64,000 bases of DNA from Nanosyncoccus sp963540965 (GCA_963540965.1 CAUTSA010000004.1:12965-76964); one strand, 5' to 3'; numbered from the stretch's first letter, positions 32,577-42,208 are shown. The notes: generated by a model from the letters alone, not told the origin. A program made the numbers and translations.

Positions 32577-32641
32577 TAGTACCGCTTCTTTTAAGCAGCG
32601 CCAAACCGATAATTGTATAAAATCACCAATTTAACGCTACC
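32575..32641 (-). promoter_or_regulatory. Upstream leader domain with GCGTTAAAT, sharing bases with the motif
   Basis: GGTAG/CTACC closes a 67-nt domain beginning GCGTTAAAT. Its 3' arm contains the CC (complement of 32575-32576) that also opens the CCAATG stem of the motif, so both stems cannot form fully at once. Confidence 0.5.
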
Positions 32642-32713
32642 TAAAAGATAAGAAAAAAGAATTCATTGGTAAATTCTTAAAATACTCCTCCCACTCTCGT
32701 GTTCAGCCATAGA

Positions 32714-32742
32714 ACTATATAATATATATTACGCACTGTCAA
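32714..32742 (-). promoter_or_regulatory. Promoter of the 475-aa gene
   Basis: Minus strand TTGACA (32737-32742), 17 nt, TATAGT (32714-32719). Leader about 195 nt. Confidence 0.8.
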
Positions 32743-32811
32743 GGCTAAGCATTTTCTATTTAGAACCTTTTTATGCTATATTTAAACCATCAGAACTATT
32801 CAAGGATAACT

Positions 32812-33372
32812 ATGAAACAACTTTTTACCATCGATGCAAAAGATTATGACCCCAGCTGGCCAAAGTCTTACCGCCCCTCCGTTCGAGGAATTATCATCAA
32901 GGAAGATAACCTTATTTCTCTTATTTATAGCCAAAAATATCATTTCTATAAGCTTCCTGGCGGCGGCATTGAAGAAGGTGAGAGTCACCTTGAAACACTA
33001 GTTCGCGAGGTTAATGAAGAAACTGGTCTCACCGTCATCCAAGACAGTATTCAAGAATTTGGCGAAGCCTTGAGGATTCAAAAATCAAGTACCCTGAAAG
33101 ACACAATTTTTGTGCAACAAAATTATTATTACTTCTGCCAAGTTACTGATCGGGTTCGACCTCAGCATCTTGATCAAGACGAGCAGGAAGCCGATTTTAT
33201 TTTAAAAACAGTCAGTCTCGATGAAGCCATTGCCACCAACCAAGCCTTTATCGCCAACTGCCAGGGAACACCTGATAAATGTAAAGAAGAAATGGTGATT
33301 CGTGAATGTCGCATCTTAGAACTCCTGAGAGATAATCAATCAGCTCCGAAAAACAACCTCCGCATCAAATAA
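32812..33372 (+). CDS. NUDIX hydrolase
   Basis: 186 residues. The NUDIX box GGGIEEGESHLETLVREVNE with the following ETGL is complete (G-x5-E-x7-R-E-x-x-E-E-x-G), so it should hydrolyse a nucleoside diphosphate linked to another moiety. Substrate unknown; housecleaning is the usual role. The ATG at 32812 is chosen because AAGGA lies 8 nt upstream; an in-frame ATG 39 nt earlier lacks one. Convergent with the second MYG1-family gene. Confidence 0.9.
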   Translation: MKQLFTIDAKDYDPSWPKSYRPSVRGIIIKEDNLISLIYSQKYHFYKLPGGGIEEGESHLETLVREVNEETGLTVIQDSIQEFGEALRIQKSSTLKDTIFVQQNYYYFCQVTDRVRPQHLDQDEQEADFILKTVSLDEAIATNQAFIANCQGTPDKCKEEMVIRECRILELLRDNQSAPKNNLRIK

Positions 33373-33397
33373 GTAGATATTATTCTCCTTTAAAAAA

Positions 33398-33421
33398 GGC
33401 TGGATAACTCCAGCCAATTTT
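33398..33421. terminator. Bidirectional terminator
   Basis: GGCTGG/CCAGCC hairpin flanked by A6 and T6 between convergent genes. Confidence 0.8.
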
Positions 33422-34384
33422 TTAAGAAGAAATTGCAATCTTTACCAGCGCTAATGCTCCTGCCAAAGTTTTTGCTTGCGCTAAAGCGCCGTTAGCTTCG
33501 CAATTAATTGCCTCGGCCACCCCAGTCGCCTTTACCAATTGTGCTTCCTTTAATCCGCACCAAGCTGTAGGTAACTTTTTTCTCTTGCATCCCAGATTAT
33601 CTCTTGAAACAGAGACCGCTTGTATGCTCCATTCACCATCAAGATTGGGAAAAACGCAATACAATAACTTTTTCGCCTTAGGATTAAAAGATCTTAGTAC
33701 ATACTCCTCCCAGCCGCCAATATACATTGGAAAATATAAAAAATCCCCCTCGTTATGTGCGATCATATCCTCAATCCTACTTTTAGCCTTTACCACGGAA
33801 ACCACGCGCCTAATCTCTTTTTCAAGAATTTTTTGCGCAAAACCAACAGCTTGCAAAAAAGCTTCATCAGGGTCCTGGTCCTGATCATCCCAGTTTGGAT
33901 TGAATAAATTGATCGCCTCTGATACCGACATCTCAATCCCACTAGCTAAGCAGCCTTGATCTCTCGCATCGATACCATGAACCAAATCATGGCTCACATC
34001 CATTGTGGCTTCCACAATCAACTGTAGAGGGCAGTCAAACTTGGACAATATTTCCATACTATAGTGACGCCAGACTAATCCTGCAGTTGAGAGCTTTGTA
34101 AAATCACTATAGTGCTCCTCGAAGCCCTCTTGATGATAATCAAAACGTTTTTTGTCTGCTCTGAACTCTCCCCCAATACCAAGCATCACCAGCCCCTTCG
34201 GGCCATTCTTCTTAGCATATTGAACCAGAACTTGATCATTAGTGCGCAACACCCGCACCTTCTTCAACATCGACAACATCGCCGTCGCAAAGACGTCCCC
34301 AGCATGGTGTCGACCTGAATTAGTGATTACATTTGCATTCTCAAGGTCCGTCACTGTAGTGACACGATTGTGCATTTTTCTCAT
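33422..34384 (-). CDS. MYG1-family (UPF0160) metal-dependent hydrolase, paralogue 2
   Basis: 320 residues. Same landmarks as the copy at 18764: ITNSGRHHAGDVFATAML, VMLGIGGEFRADKKRFDYHQ, GIDARDQG and a C-terminal KLPTAWCGLKEAQL. The DHH-like first site reads GRHHAGD instead of APHHADE, and FDHHQ has become FDYHQ, so metal binding may differ. The sequences are clearly diverged, so this is not a recent duplication. Start supported by AAGGAG 9 nt upstream. Confidence 0.85.
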   Translation of the reverse strand: MRKMHNRVTTVTDLENANVITNSGRHHAGDVFATAMLSMLKKVRVLRTNDQVLVQYAKKNGPKGLVMLGIGGEFRADKKRFDYHQEGFEEHYSDFTKLSTAGLVWRHYSMEILSKFDCPLQLIVEATMDVSHDLVHGIDARDQGCLASGIEMSVSEAINLFNPNWDDQDQDPDEAFLQAVGFAQKILEKEIRRVVSVVKAKSRIEDMIAHNEGDFLYFPMYIGGWEEYVLRSFNPKAKKLLYCVFPNLDGEWSIQAVSVSRDNLGCKRKKLPTAWCGLKEAQLVKATGVAEAINCEANGALAQAKTLAGALALVKIAISS

Positions 34385-34503
34385 ATTCTTCTTCTCCTTT
34401 TAAAGAACAATTTTTGAAGCTATAGCTTCTAGATACCGATATATTATAATATAATTTTAGAGATTGTCAAAGATAGCCGTCCTATACCACAACCAAACAT
34501 TTT

Positions 34504-35898
34504 ATGTTTAAATATCCACAGGGAATTATTTACTCAATGCTTGATCAAACGCAGTTAAAACAAGGTTTAACGAATACTAATACTCGCACTTACATTGCGA
34601 TTGATCTTAAATCTTTTTATGCCTCAGTCGAATGCGTAGATCGCGGTCTCGATCCTTTAACCACCAAATTAGTGGTTGCCGATATTACTCGCACCGACAA
34701 AACGGTCTGCCTTGCCGTTTCTCCCGCTCTCAAAGCTCTTGGCGTTGGCGGCCGTGATCGTCTTTTTCAAGTCTACAAAAAAGTACCTAGGGGCTCTTTT
34801 ATTATCGCCCCTCCCAGAATGCAGAAATATATTGACGTAAGCACCTCTATTTTTGGTATTTATGCGGAGTATCTTGCTCCCACTGATATTCATATTTATT
34901 CTATCGATGAAGCCTTCCTTGATGTTACTAGTTATCTTCAGACCTATCAGATGACCGCCCATCAACTCGCTCGCACCATCGTTAAGGATGTTCTAGGGCA
35001 TACTGGTATTACCGCCACTGTTGGTATTGGCGAAAATCTCTATCTCGCAAAAGTCGCCATGGATATCGTCGCCAAACATTTACCGCCTGATTCGGACGGC
35101 GTACGTATTGCCGAACTAACGGAATATTCTTACCGTGAAAAACTATGGACACACACTCCACTCACCGACTTTTGGCGGATTGGCCCAGGCTATTCCAGAC
35201 GGCTTCAAAATCTTGGCATCTACACCATGGGCGATCTCGCCAAATATTCTCTTACTGCCTCCGCCAAACTCTTTAAAGCCTTTGGCGTGAACGCCGAATT
35301 ACTCATCGACCACGCTTGGGGTTATGAACCAACCACTATTTCCGATATTAAAAACTATCAGGCCGCCAATCACTGCCTCTGCTCTGGACAAGTCTTACAC
35401 CACCCCTATAACCGTGCTGAAGCCATCACCATTATTAAAGAGATGGCCTACAGCCTCGCCCTCGACTTAACTCAAAAAAATCTATTAACAGATCAAATCA
35501 TCCTCGACCTTGGCTTCTCCGACCCCAGTCGCTCTTCATTCGCTCACGCTTCCAAAAATCTTCCTCAGAATACCAGTAGTGCAAAAATAATTTCACAAGC
35601 TGCACTGGAAATCTATCAAAAAATCATGCCAAATCACGCCACAGTTCGTCGTGTCGGCATCACTGCCAATCATATTTTATCTAACCAAAACAATACTACT
35701 GAAGCCACGCAGCTCAACCTTTTTGACTCTTTCGTAAAAACCGAACAAGAAACCGAACAAGCTCTTCGTCTTCAGAGGGCAACCTTAGACATTCAAACGC
35801 GTTTCGGTAAAAATGCCCTTATGCTGGGTACGAATTTTCGACCTGAAGCAACCATGCGTGAACGTAATCAACAAATAGGAGGTCACCGTGCCGGCTAA
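34504..35898 (+). CDS. Y-family DNA polymerase (DinB/UmuC type)
   Basis: 464 residues. The palm motifs IAIDLKSFYASVEC and IYSIDEAFLDVTSY hold the catalytic acidic residues. A thumb helix-hairpin-helix region (DFWRIGPGYSRRLQNLGIYT) and a little-finger domain follow. It performs translesion synthesis. Pairing with a YolD-like gene is typical of the UvrX/UmuC-type polymerases of Firmicutes and their mobile elements. The C-terminus QLNLFDSF could be a beta-clamp binding motif (QLxLF). Confidence 0.92.
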   Translation: MFKYPQGIIYSMLDQTQLKQGLTNTNTRTYIAIDLKSFYASVECVDRGLDPLTTKLVVADITRTDKTVCLAVSPALKALGVGGRDRLFQVYKKVPRGSFIIAPPRMQKYIDVSTSIFGIYAEYLAPTDIHIYSIDEAFLDVTSYLQTYQMTAHQLARTIVKDVLGHTGITATVGIGENLYLAKVAMDIVAKHLPPDSDGVRIAELTEYSYREKLWTHTPLTDFWRIGPGYSRRLQNLGIYTMGDLAKYSLTASAKLFKAFGVNAELLIDHAWGYEPTTISDIKNYQAANHCLCSGQVLHHPYNRAEAITIIKEMAYSLALDLTQKNLLTDQIILDLGFSDPSRSSFAHASKNLPQNTSSAKIISQAALEIYQKIMPNHATVRRVGITANHILSNQNNTTEATQLNLFDSFVKTEQETEQALRLQRATLDIQTRFGKNALMLGTNFRPEATMRERNQQIGGHRAG

Positions 35899-36154
35899 TC
35901 AACAAAACCCATCTTCAGGCACAGAACATTTTAAAAATCCTTATCAAGATATTCTCTATCTTCCTCACTTCAAAGATCCCACGCATCCCCCACTTAGTCA
36001 CTCCAAGCGTGCCGCCCAATTTATGCCTTTTAAATCCCTCAATGCTTATGAGACCCAAATTGAACAAAAGTTTGACGATTTAAACAATCAACGATTAGAA
36101 CCATTCATTGATTATTCAGACAGTCAAACCGATGATTTCGATCAAACCGATTAG
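35888..36154 (+). CDS. YolD-like protein
   Basis: 88 residues. SKRAAQFMPFKSLNAYETQI matches the R-A-A-x-F-x-P-F core of YolD-like proteins, which accompany Y-family polymerases and are thought to act as UmuD-like accessory factors. The GTG start follows AGGAGG and lies 11 nt inside the polymerase gene, so the two are translationally coupled. The acidic C-terminus looks disordered. Confidence 0.8.
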   Translation: MPANQQNPSSGTEHFKNPYQDILYLPHFKDPTHPPLSHSKRAAQFMPFKSLNAYETQIEQKFDDLNNQRLEPFIDYSDSQTDDFDQTD

Positions 36155-36241
36155 TAACCGACCTCTCTCCATTATTTCTCTAGAGTTCTTTTCTTCACTT
36201 AGTTTACAAAACCTAATTTCCATGATAAAATAGCCGTAATT

Positions 36242-36451
36242 ATGTCAAAGAAGAGTAATACAAAACGCAAACTCGTTGGTCTCGTATCTGAAGAGTCTGG
36301 TATCCGTGCCTATTACACTAAGAAGAATACCATGAATACCCCTGACAAGCTCAGCTTGAGAAAATATGACCCAATTCTAAGGAAGCACGTTGTTTTCGTA
36401 GAAACCAAGAAAAACCTCGGTCGCAACGAAGTTAAAGAAAAGAAGCGTTAG
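36242..36451 (+). CDS. rpmG: 50S ribosomal protein L33
   Basis: 69 residues. VGLVSEESGIRAYYTKKN, then LRKYDPILRKHVVFVETK, is the L33 signature. No zinc-binding Cys pairs, so it is the zinc-independent type. A TAAAAT box lies about 10 nt before the ATG; followed by a terminator, it is a monocistronic unit. Confidence 0.93.
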   Translation: MSKKSNTKRKLVGLVSEESGIRAYYTKKNTMNTPDKLSLRKYDPILRKHVVFVETKKNLGRNEVKEKKR

Positions 36452-36466
36452 AATAATTTCAGAAAG

Positions 36467-36490
36467 TCCTCTCATCTAGAGAGGATTTTT
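36467..36490 (+). terminator. Rho-independent terminator
   Basis: TCCTCTC/GAGAGGA hairpin plus T5 after rpmG. Confidence 0.8.
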
Positions 36491-36509
36491 CTATGGTATA
36501 ATAGGGGGG

Positions 36510-37373
36510 ATGAAAAAGGGAACCGACCCAACCTTGGAGGTTATCGTTGCAACTCATAAACTCTACACGATGCCCGACGACCCGTTATATCGGCCGTTAT
36601 TAGTTGGCTCGCATTTTTTTCAAGCCGAACATTCGGATACAAAACTACCTGACAGTTTCTCTTTTGATAATACCGGCAAGAATATTTCCAAGAAGAATCA
36701 TAACTATTCCGAACTTACTGGCCTCTATTGGCTTTGGCAGAATCAAGCCTTAAAAGACCAAAACCTAAATTCGTTCTACGGTCTTGTACATTACCGTCGT
36801 TTTCTATCAAAAATAAACCACAAAGAGATCCTCACCAAAGACTATTTACAATCCCTTCTCTATAATGCAGACAAAAATATCAAATATGATATAATTCTCC
36901 CGAAAAAACGTAAGTACTACATTGAAAGTCTATATAGTCACTACGCTCACACCTTACATATTGGGCCGCTTGATAAAACTCGTCAAATTATTCAAGATCG
37001 CCATCCAGAATATCTTCCTGAGTTTGATCGACTCAAAATCCGTCGCTCCGCACATATGTTTAATATTTTTATTATGCGAAAAGGGGTCTTTAATGAATAC
37101 TGCAATTTTCTCTTCGATATCCTTATGAATCTTGAAAAAAACCTCACCAAAGCTGAGGTCGAACAATACGATGAGTTTCACGCTAGATTCTTTGGTCGTA
37201 TCTCAGAGCTTCTTCTTGATGTCTTTCTCTATACTAAATATCCCGACCTCGACCAAAAATCAAATATTTTAGAGCTCAAGATTATTGAAACTGAACCCGT
37301 TAACTGGTGCAACAAAATCACTAGCTTCTTGCTTGCCAAATTCTTTGGCAAAAAATATCATAAAAGCTGTTAG
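36510..37373 (+). CDS. DUF4422-family glycosyltransferase
   Basis: 287 residues. VIVATHKLYTMPDD at the N-terminus and LTGLYWLWQN with GLVHYRRFL are typical of DUF4422 proteins, found in capsule and exopolysaccharide clusters. It probably adds a galactofuranosyl-type or related sugar, but the donor cannot be told. TATAAT 6-8 nt before the ATG implies a leaderless start. First gene of a four-gene polysaccharide operon. Confidence 0.85.
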   Translation: MKKGTDPTLEVIVATHKLYTMPDDPLYRPLLVGSHFFQAEHSDTKLPDSFSFDNTGKNISKKNHNYSELTGLYWLWQNQALKDQNLNSFYGLVHYRRFLSKINHKEILTKDYLQSLLYNADKNIKYDIILPKKRKYYIESLYSHYAHTLHIGPLDKTRQIIQDRHPEYLPEFDRLKIRRSAHMFNIFIMRKGVFNEYCNFLFDILMNLEKNLTKAEVEQYDEFHARFFGRISELLLDVFLYTKYPDLDQKSNILELKIIETEPVNWCNKITSFLLAKFFGKKYHKSC

Positions 37374-37378
37374 ATATT

Positions 37379-38464
37379 ATGCAGAATCAACAAGTAATCT
37401 CGCATCCACTTATCTCCGTCATTATTCCCATCTATAATGCAGCCTCCTTTCTCCCGCAAACCATCGACTCCGTACTGAGTCAAGACTATCCCAACCTTGA
37501 AATCCTTCTTATCAACGACGGCTCAACCGATCAATCAAAACAGATTTGCGAGTCATATATTGCAAAATATCAAAATACTAAAAATAAAAATCATACAAAA
37601 AATAACCGTCATATTCGTTTTTCTAATCTCCCTCATCAAGGAGTCAGCCGCACCCGTAATCACGGACTCAGTGAGTTTTCTGGTAAGTATTTTTGTTTTC
37701 TTGACGCCGACGACCTGCTCGCCCCCACTTTTATTTCCGATCTTTATTATTTTGCAACCGAGCATCAACTAAAATACGTCAGCTCCACTTATCAACGTCG
37801 CATCTATTCCTCAGATCAAAAACCATCTCTCAAAGAGAAAGCAACCCTTCCTTTATCGTCAAGTTCTCCCTATAAAATCATCTCCGCCTCCGACTTCCTC
37901 AAAAAACTGCTTGATCTCGAAACTGGATATAATTTCTGCCACATGAAGCTTTTTCATCATAGTCTAAAAACTACTCTTTTTGACCCTGACCTTAAAGTGG
38001 CCGAAGACGCTCTGTATAATTTTACAATCCTAAAAAACTTTGACCAAGTAGGAATCTTAGAAAAACCTCTTTATATCTATCAAGTTCACCCACACTCTAC
38101 CGTCCGCACCTTCACCAAAGATTACGCAGAGAATTATCACCATGCTCTGCAAAAAATTAGCATCTATCTTCATTTTCAGTATCCCGATCTTTTTCCACGC
38201 CTCGAAAAATCACTTCAGGCTTTCATTGCCACCCACCTCTTCTTTATCCTAGTGAATTTTTGTTGCCATCCGCAGAATCAGCATCCAAGAAAAACCCTCC
38301 GAGCCCTATACAATATTCCTCTTTTTTATCGCGCCATCTACCTTGCGTCACTACGATTCTTCTCACCACCAAAAGCCTTTATTTTATTTTGTTTTAAATT
38401 CCGTCTTTTCTTAATCCTTCAGCTAACCGGTCGACTCCGTGCAAAACAAAACACATCCAAGTAG
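37379..38464 (+). CDS. Family 2 glycosyltransferase
   Basis: 361 residues. GT-A fold signatures: ISVIIPIYNAASFLPQTIDS, LLINDGSTDQS and FCFLDADDLL (DXD metal site). A hydrophobic, basic C-terminus (about 300-355) probably binds the inner membrane. It starts 5 nt after the DUF4422 gene. Likely extends a lipid-linked surface glycan from a nucleotide sugar. Confidence 0.92.
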   Translation: MQNQQVISHPLISVIIPIYNAASFLPQTIDSVLSQDYPNLEILLINDGSTDQSKQICESYIAKYQNTKNKNHTKNNRHIRFSNLPHQGVSRTRNHGLSEFSGKYFCFLDADDLLAPTFISDLYYFATEHQLKYVSSTYQRRIYSSDQKPSLKEKATLPLSSSSPYKIISASDFLKKLLDLETGYNFCHMKLFHHSLKTTLFDPDLKVAEDALYNFTILKNFDQVGILEKPLYIYQVHPHSTVRTFTKDYAENYHHALQKISIYLHFQYPDLFPRLEKSLQAFIATHLFFILVNFCCHPQNQHPRKTLRALYNIPLFYRAIYLASLRFFSPPKAFILFCFKFRLFLILQLTGRLRAKQNTSK

Positions 38465-38496
38465 TCAAATCTCAAGATATCGAGTAAAATATACCT

Positions 38497-39882
38497 GTGA
38501 AGTCAATTCTACATATTACCGAATATGTTCTGAAAAAACTTGCCAGCCTTAATTCTGACTTTCTTTTTTATCTCGCTGCCGCCACACTACCTTTTGAAAA
38601 CTTCATCTTTGCCCCCTCCAACGGTTGGGCCACCATTACACCACTCATTCTTTTTCTCTACGCCATCTTGAATCTTTATTATTTAAAATCATTTCTTCCT
38701 AAACTACACCCCATCCTTCTTTTTTTTACCGGCTTTTCCATCCTGGGAACCGTCACCTGTCTATTCTTTAAAGGTCGGCTAGATGATTATCTTTCTGCCT
38801 ATGTCCCAATCATTTTAGGGCTCGCCTGTCTCACTAGTTTTCTTGAATTTTATGCAAAACACAAAAAATCGGATCTCAAAAAACAACTTAATCGTCTTGC
38901 CTCTATCATTATTATTACTTATCTCGCCAGTCTCATTATCGGCCTGCTCGAATATTTTGCCATTAAATATCACATAACGTCAGTCACAGATCTTTTTAAT
39001 TTAATCTTCAAACGCAACTATCTCGCCAAAAACCGCGTGCAATTTTTCTTCACCGAACCCTCATTTATCGGCATGCATCTTTTTGGTATTCTACTCCCCC
39101 TCTTCTGGCTGACTCGTCGCAAGGATTTGTTGTTTTTAATAGCTCTATACGCTTATTCCGCCATTCTTTTTGGTGCCGGCGTCCGCATTATCCTTGATAT
39201 TTTAATCATTTTAGTCATCCTCGCGGCGCTCTATCTGCCAAAAATTAAAGAAAAACTTTTTCTCCCCCTCACTTTTGTGGCCTTTCTCATTTTTCTTACA
39301 ACTATTTCAGCCGTTAACGGACGTTTTCATAAAATCTTCTTTGGTTTTCTTGGAACTAACCCTGAGACCACCATCGATTGTACCAAAGAAGAAAATCAAA
39401 ATACCGAAGAATGTCTCCTCCTAGCTAGGCAATCTGGAGTCAATTCAGATGGTTCATTCGCTAGCCGTGTTTTCCGAATTTCGGCTAGTCTCTTCGGTTA
39501 TACCAAGTCTCCACTCGGACTCTTTACTGGTTTCGGTCTTGGCAATTCTATCTATCCCGTCCGTCTCGGTCATGCTCAAGCAAAAAAAGACTATAAAAGC
39601 ACCTATTTAAAAGAAGTCAACGATCTAGAAAATCCAAATTATCATGACGATAGCGTTTCATACTGCTTGTATACACGTATAATTAGTGAATTTGGTGTCA
39701 TAGCCCTTTTCCTCTTTATCTTTTATCTAATATATCTTACTAAAAATTCCAGGCTCGCCTTCCGCTATCACTATCTTCTCATTATCCTCTATCTTTACCT
39801 CCAGTTCGAGTCACTTAGTTTTTATGCAATCTGGCTCTTCATTGCCTCCATGCTAGCCACTAAAAAAGGGAACAATGATTAA
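38497..39882 (+). CDS. O-antigen polymerase/ligase-like membrane protein (Wzy-like)
   Basis: 461 residues with about ten membrane segments and one large external loop (about 285-395), the layout of Wzy/WaaL proteins. Position between glycosyltransferases and a Wzx-like flippase supports polymerisation or ligation of the glycan repeat. GTG start with a weak ribosome-binding site; an alternative downstream start is possible. Sequence families of Wzy are too diverse for a firm subtype. Confidence 0.75.
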   Translation: MKSILHITEYVLKKLASLNSDFLFYLAAATLPFENFIFAPSNGWATITPLILFLYAILNLYYLKSFLPKLHPILLFFTGFSILGTVTCLFFKGRLDDYLSAYVPIILGLACLTSFLEFYAKHKKSDLKKQLNRLASIIIITYLASLIIGLLEYFAIKYHITSVTDLFNLIFKRNYLAKNRVQFFFTEPSFIGMHLFGILLPLFWLTRRKDLLFLIALYAYSAILFGAGVRIILDILIILVILAALYLPKIKEKLFLPLTFVAFLIFLTTISAVNGRFHKIFFGFLGTNPETTIDCTKEENQNTEECLLLARQSGVNSDGSFASRVFRISASLFGYTKSPLGLFTGFGLGNSIYPVRLGHAQAKKDYKSTYLKEVNDLENPNYHDDSVSYCLYTRIISEFGVIALFLFIFYLIYLTKNSRLAFRYHYLLIILYLYLQFESLSFYAIWLFIASMLATKKGNND

Positions 39883-41107
39883 ACTCACCCAAGTAAAGAA
39901 AAACACCTTTTGGCTTGCCATCTTCCAACTAGCTAAAATGGTTTTTCCATTCCTCATCCTCCCCATCCTTACTCGTCGACTCTCAGTTGAAACCTACGGC
40001 AACCTAACCTTTATCAAAACCGTCATGAATTTTTTGCAAATCTTTTTGGATTTTGGTTTCATGCTCTCTGCTACTAAAGAAATTGCCAAAATCAAGAATG
40101 ACACAAATAAGATCCAACAAATCATGGCCGACACCCTCCTGGCCCGCCTTCTTCTTGGTGGCATTGGTTTTCTTCTAATAATCATTCTCAGCTTTTTCTT
40201 CCCCATACTAAGCCATAATTTTCTATTCACCATCACATCATATCTAATCGTCTTTCTCTCAATATTCCTCTTCGATTTTCTGTTTCGCGGGCTCGAAATT
40301 ATCCATGTCATGACAATTCGATTCATTGTCATGAAGACAATCTCCTTCCTCTTAACAATTTTCTTTGTCAGACAAGATCATCAAATCATACTAATTCCAT
40401 TATTTGATATCCTCTCCTCTGTCATTGCCATTATCCTAGTGGCTTTTGAACTTCAAAAAAGAAGCTTTAGGCTTATTCGCCCAAAATTAAAATCAAGCAT
40501 TCATAGTTTAAAAATCAGTCTAATATATTTTCTCTCCGACGTCTCCGCAACAGCCTTTAATGCTATCAGTACGATCATTATCGGCTTAGTCTTTTCCTCA
40601 ACCGAAGTAGCTCTCTTCGGCGTTTCTATTCAAATTATTGGCGCCATTCAAGCCTTGTTGGGCCAGCTCTCCAGCGGCATTTACCCCATTATGGTACGCC
40701 AAAAAAGCCGAAAGTTTATTCAGCAAATTTTCCAAAAGACCATCCCACTTGTCTTCCTTTTTACAGGTCTCATTATCATTCTACTCCCCCTAGCTCTTCA
40801 GGTACTTGCTGGCGACAAATACGCAGCCGCCCACCCTATCATACAAATCCTTGCCATCACTATCTTTTTTAGTTTTATTAACACATTACTTGGCTGGCCT
40901 ACACTTGGAGTCATTAATCAACAAAATAAAGTCACCCTCTCCACTATCATCTCCACAATCTTTAATCTCGTCTCACTTATTCTTCTATACCTTTCAAGTA
41001 GTCTCAATTTATATTCCGTCGCCATTACTCGCGTGATTACTGAAATCATACTTTTTTGTATTCGACTCTACTATTACAAAAAATATCGCCAAAATCTTCA
41101 TCCATAA
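39875..41107 (+). CDS. Polysaccharide flippase (Wzx/MATE-like)
   Basis: 410 residues, about 12 membrane segments. LAIFQLAKMVFPFLILPILTRRLS at the N-terminus (start of helix 1) and the internal YGNLTFIKTV are typical of RfbX/Wzx proteins that flip lipid-linked repeats. It overlaps the polymerase gene by 8 nt. With the two glycosyltransferases it forms a minimal Wzx/Wzy-type surface polysaccharide pathway. Confidence 0.88.
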   Translation: MIKLTQVKKNTFWLAIFQLAKMVFPFLILPILTRRLSVETYGNLTFIKTVMNFLQIFLDFGFMLSATKEIAKIKNDTNKIQQIMADTLLARLLLGGIGFLLIIILSFFFPILSHNFLFTITSYLIVFLSIFLFDFLFRGLEIIHVMTIRFIVMKTISFLLTIFFVRQDHQIILIPLFDILSSVIAIILVAFELQKRSFRLIRPKLKSSIHSLKISLIYFLSDVSATAFNAISTIIIGLVFSSTEVALFGVSIQIIGAIQALLGQLSSGIYPIMVRQKSRKFIQQIFQKTIPLVFLFTGLIIILLPLALQVLAGDKYAAAHPIIQILAITIFFSFINTLLGWPTLGVINQQNKVTLSTIISTIFNLVSLILLYLSSSLNLYSVAITRVITEIILFCIRLYYYKKYRQNLHP

Positions 41108-41160
41108 AAGTTATTACCTTTAACTTCCAATAAAATTATTTTAAAAATACAACAAAAAAC

Positions 41161-41175
41161 CTCGGTAATACCGAG
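41161..41175 (-). terminator. Terminator of tRNA-Trp
   Basis: CTCGGT/ACCGAG hairpin; on the minus strand it is followed by T6. It may also serve the plus-strand operon. Confidence 0.75.
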
Positions 41176-41189
41176 ATCCCTCAAATATA

Positions 41190-41264
41190 TGGCAGGGGCG
41201 CACGGAATCGAACCATGATCTACGGTTTTGGAGACCGCTATACTAACCGTTGTACTACGCCCCT
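41190..41264 (-). tRNA. tRNA-Trp (anticodon CCA)
   Basis: Acceptor AGGGGCG/CGCCCCT, anticodon loop CTCCAAA, T-loop TTCGATT, encoded CCA. Only UGG is read, consistent with TGA being a stop. Confidence 0.95.
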
Positions 41265-41341
41265 AATACCATTATTATAACATATCCAGTCCTTCATACT
41301 ATGCTTTTCTCTATAAATCCGCTATACTTAAAATAATTCTT

Positions 41342-42169
41342 ATGCTAAAACATAAATCTAAAGCACGACCCGTCACTCATCGTAATACCCCGACACACCT
41401 CCCCCTTAATCTGCGACTATTTTCCAGTCTAGCTTTCTGGATCACTCTCTGGTCTCTTATGTTTATTTATTTTTTCATCATTGACCTACTCGCACTCATC
41501 TTTGGTGAGCGCCTTATTCCACGCCTGCTACTTGATACCGCCAGCCTTGTCAAAGTCTGTACTATCTTCACCTGTTTCCTCTATGCTTCCTTTTTCGCGC
41601 CAAAAGATTACCTCCTTCGTTTTGCTCTTCTATTTACTTTTCTTGCAGATATCATCCTACTATATAACAATATTTCACCCATCGGCGTCATCATTTTCTG
41701 CCTTGCCCAATATCTTCACATCTCACGCTATGCAAGTCTCAATCCAAAATTATTTATTCTCTGGTCGATCATTAATCTCCTTATCCTCTCCTTTGCTAGA
41801 TCCACCTTCATCGAGCCACTCTATGGTGTCGCCTTTATTTACGCAAACACCTTATTTCTCAACCTTATTCTCGCCCACCGTTGGATTAAAAGGGAATCAC
41901 CAAAATATCGTCGTGCAGCTCTCTGTAATTTCTTTGACTTCGCTCTTTTTATTTGTTGTGATTTAACGGTTATGATTTCATATTTTACTCGCATCCACAT
42001 ACTTCCAGAGTTTCTTTTTGCTCCAGCCAATTTTATTTGCTGGCTTTTCTATTTTCCATCTCAGATTCTTTTAACCAACTCATCGATGATGACCACCCCT
42101 TATTATGCTCCGTTTGATTCAAAGATCAAAACCATTGGTAATAAATCTAAACTAGTTAAAAATTTATAA
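41342..42169 (+). CDS. Polytopic membrane protein, possibly YhhN-like
   Basis: 275 residues, about 7-8 membrane segments. YLLRFALLFTFLADIILLY followed by GVIIFCLAQYLHISRY recalls the YhhN (lysoplasmalogenase/TMEM86) pattern of an acidic residue within a helix pair, but the match is loose. The N-terminal 25 residues are basic and cytosolic. Monocistronic, with a possible leaderless start. Confidence 0.4.
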   Translation: MLKHKSKARPVTHRNTPTHLPLNLRLFSSLAFWITLWSLMFIYFFIIDLLALIFGERLIPRLLLDTASLVKVCTIFTCFLYASFFAPKDYLLRFALLFTFLADIILLYNNISPIGVIIFCLAQYLHISRYASLNPKLFILWSIINLLILSFARSTFIEPLYGVAFIYANTLFLNLILAHRWIKRESPKYRRAALCNFFDFALFICCDLTVMISYFTRIHILPEFLFAPANFICWLFYFPSQILLTNSSMMTTPYYAPFDSKIKTIGNKSKLVKNL

Positions 42170-42208
42170 ATTGTACCATCTCTTACTTCATGCTATAATA
42201 CTCTCAAT

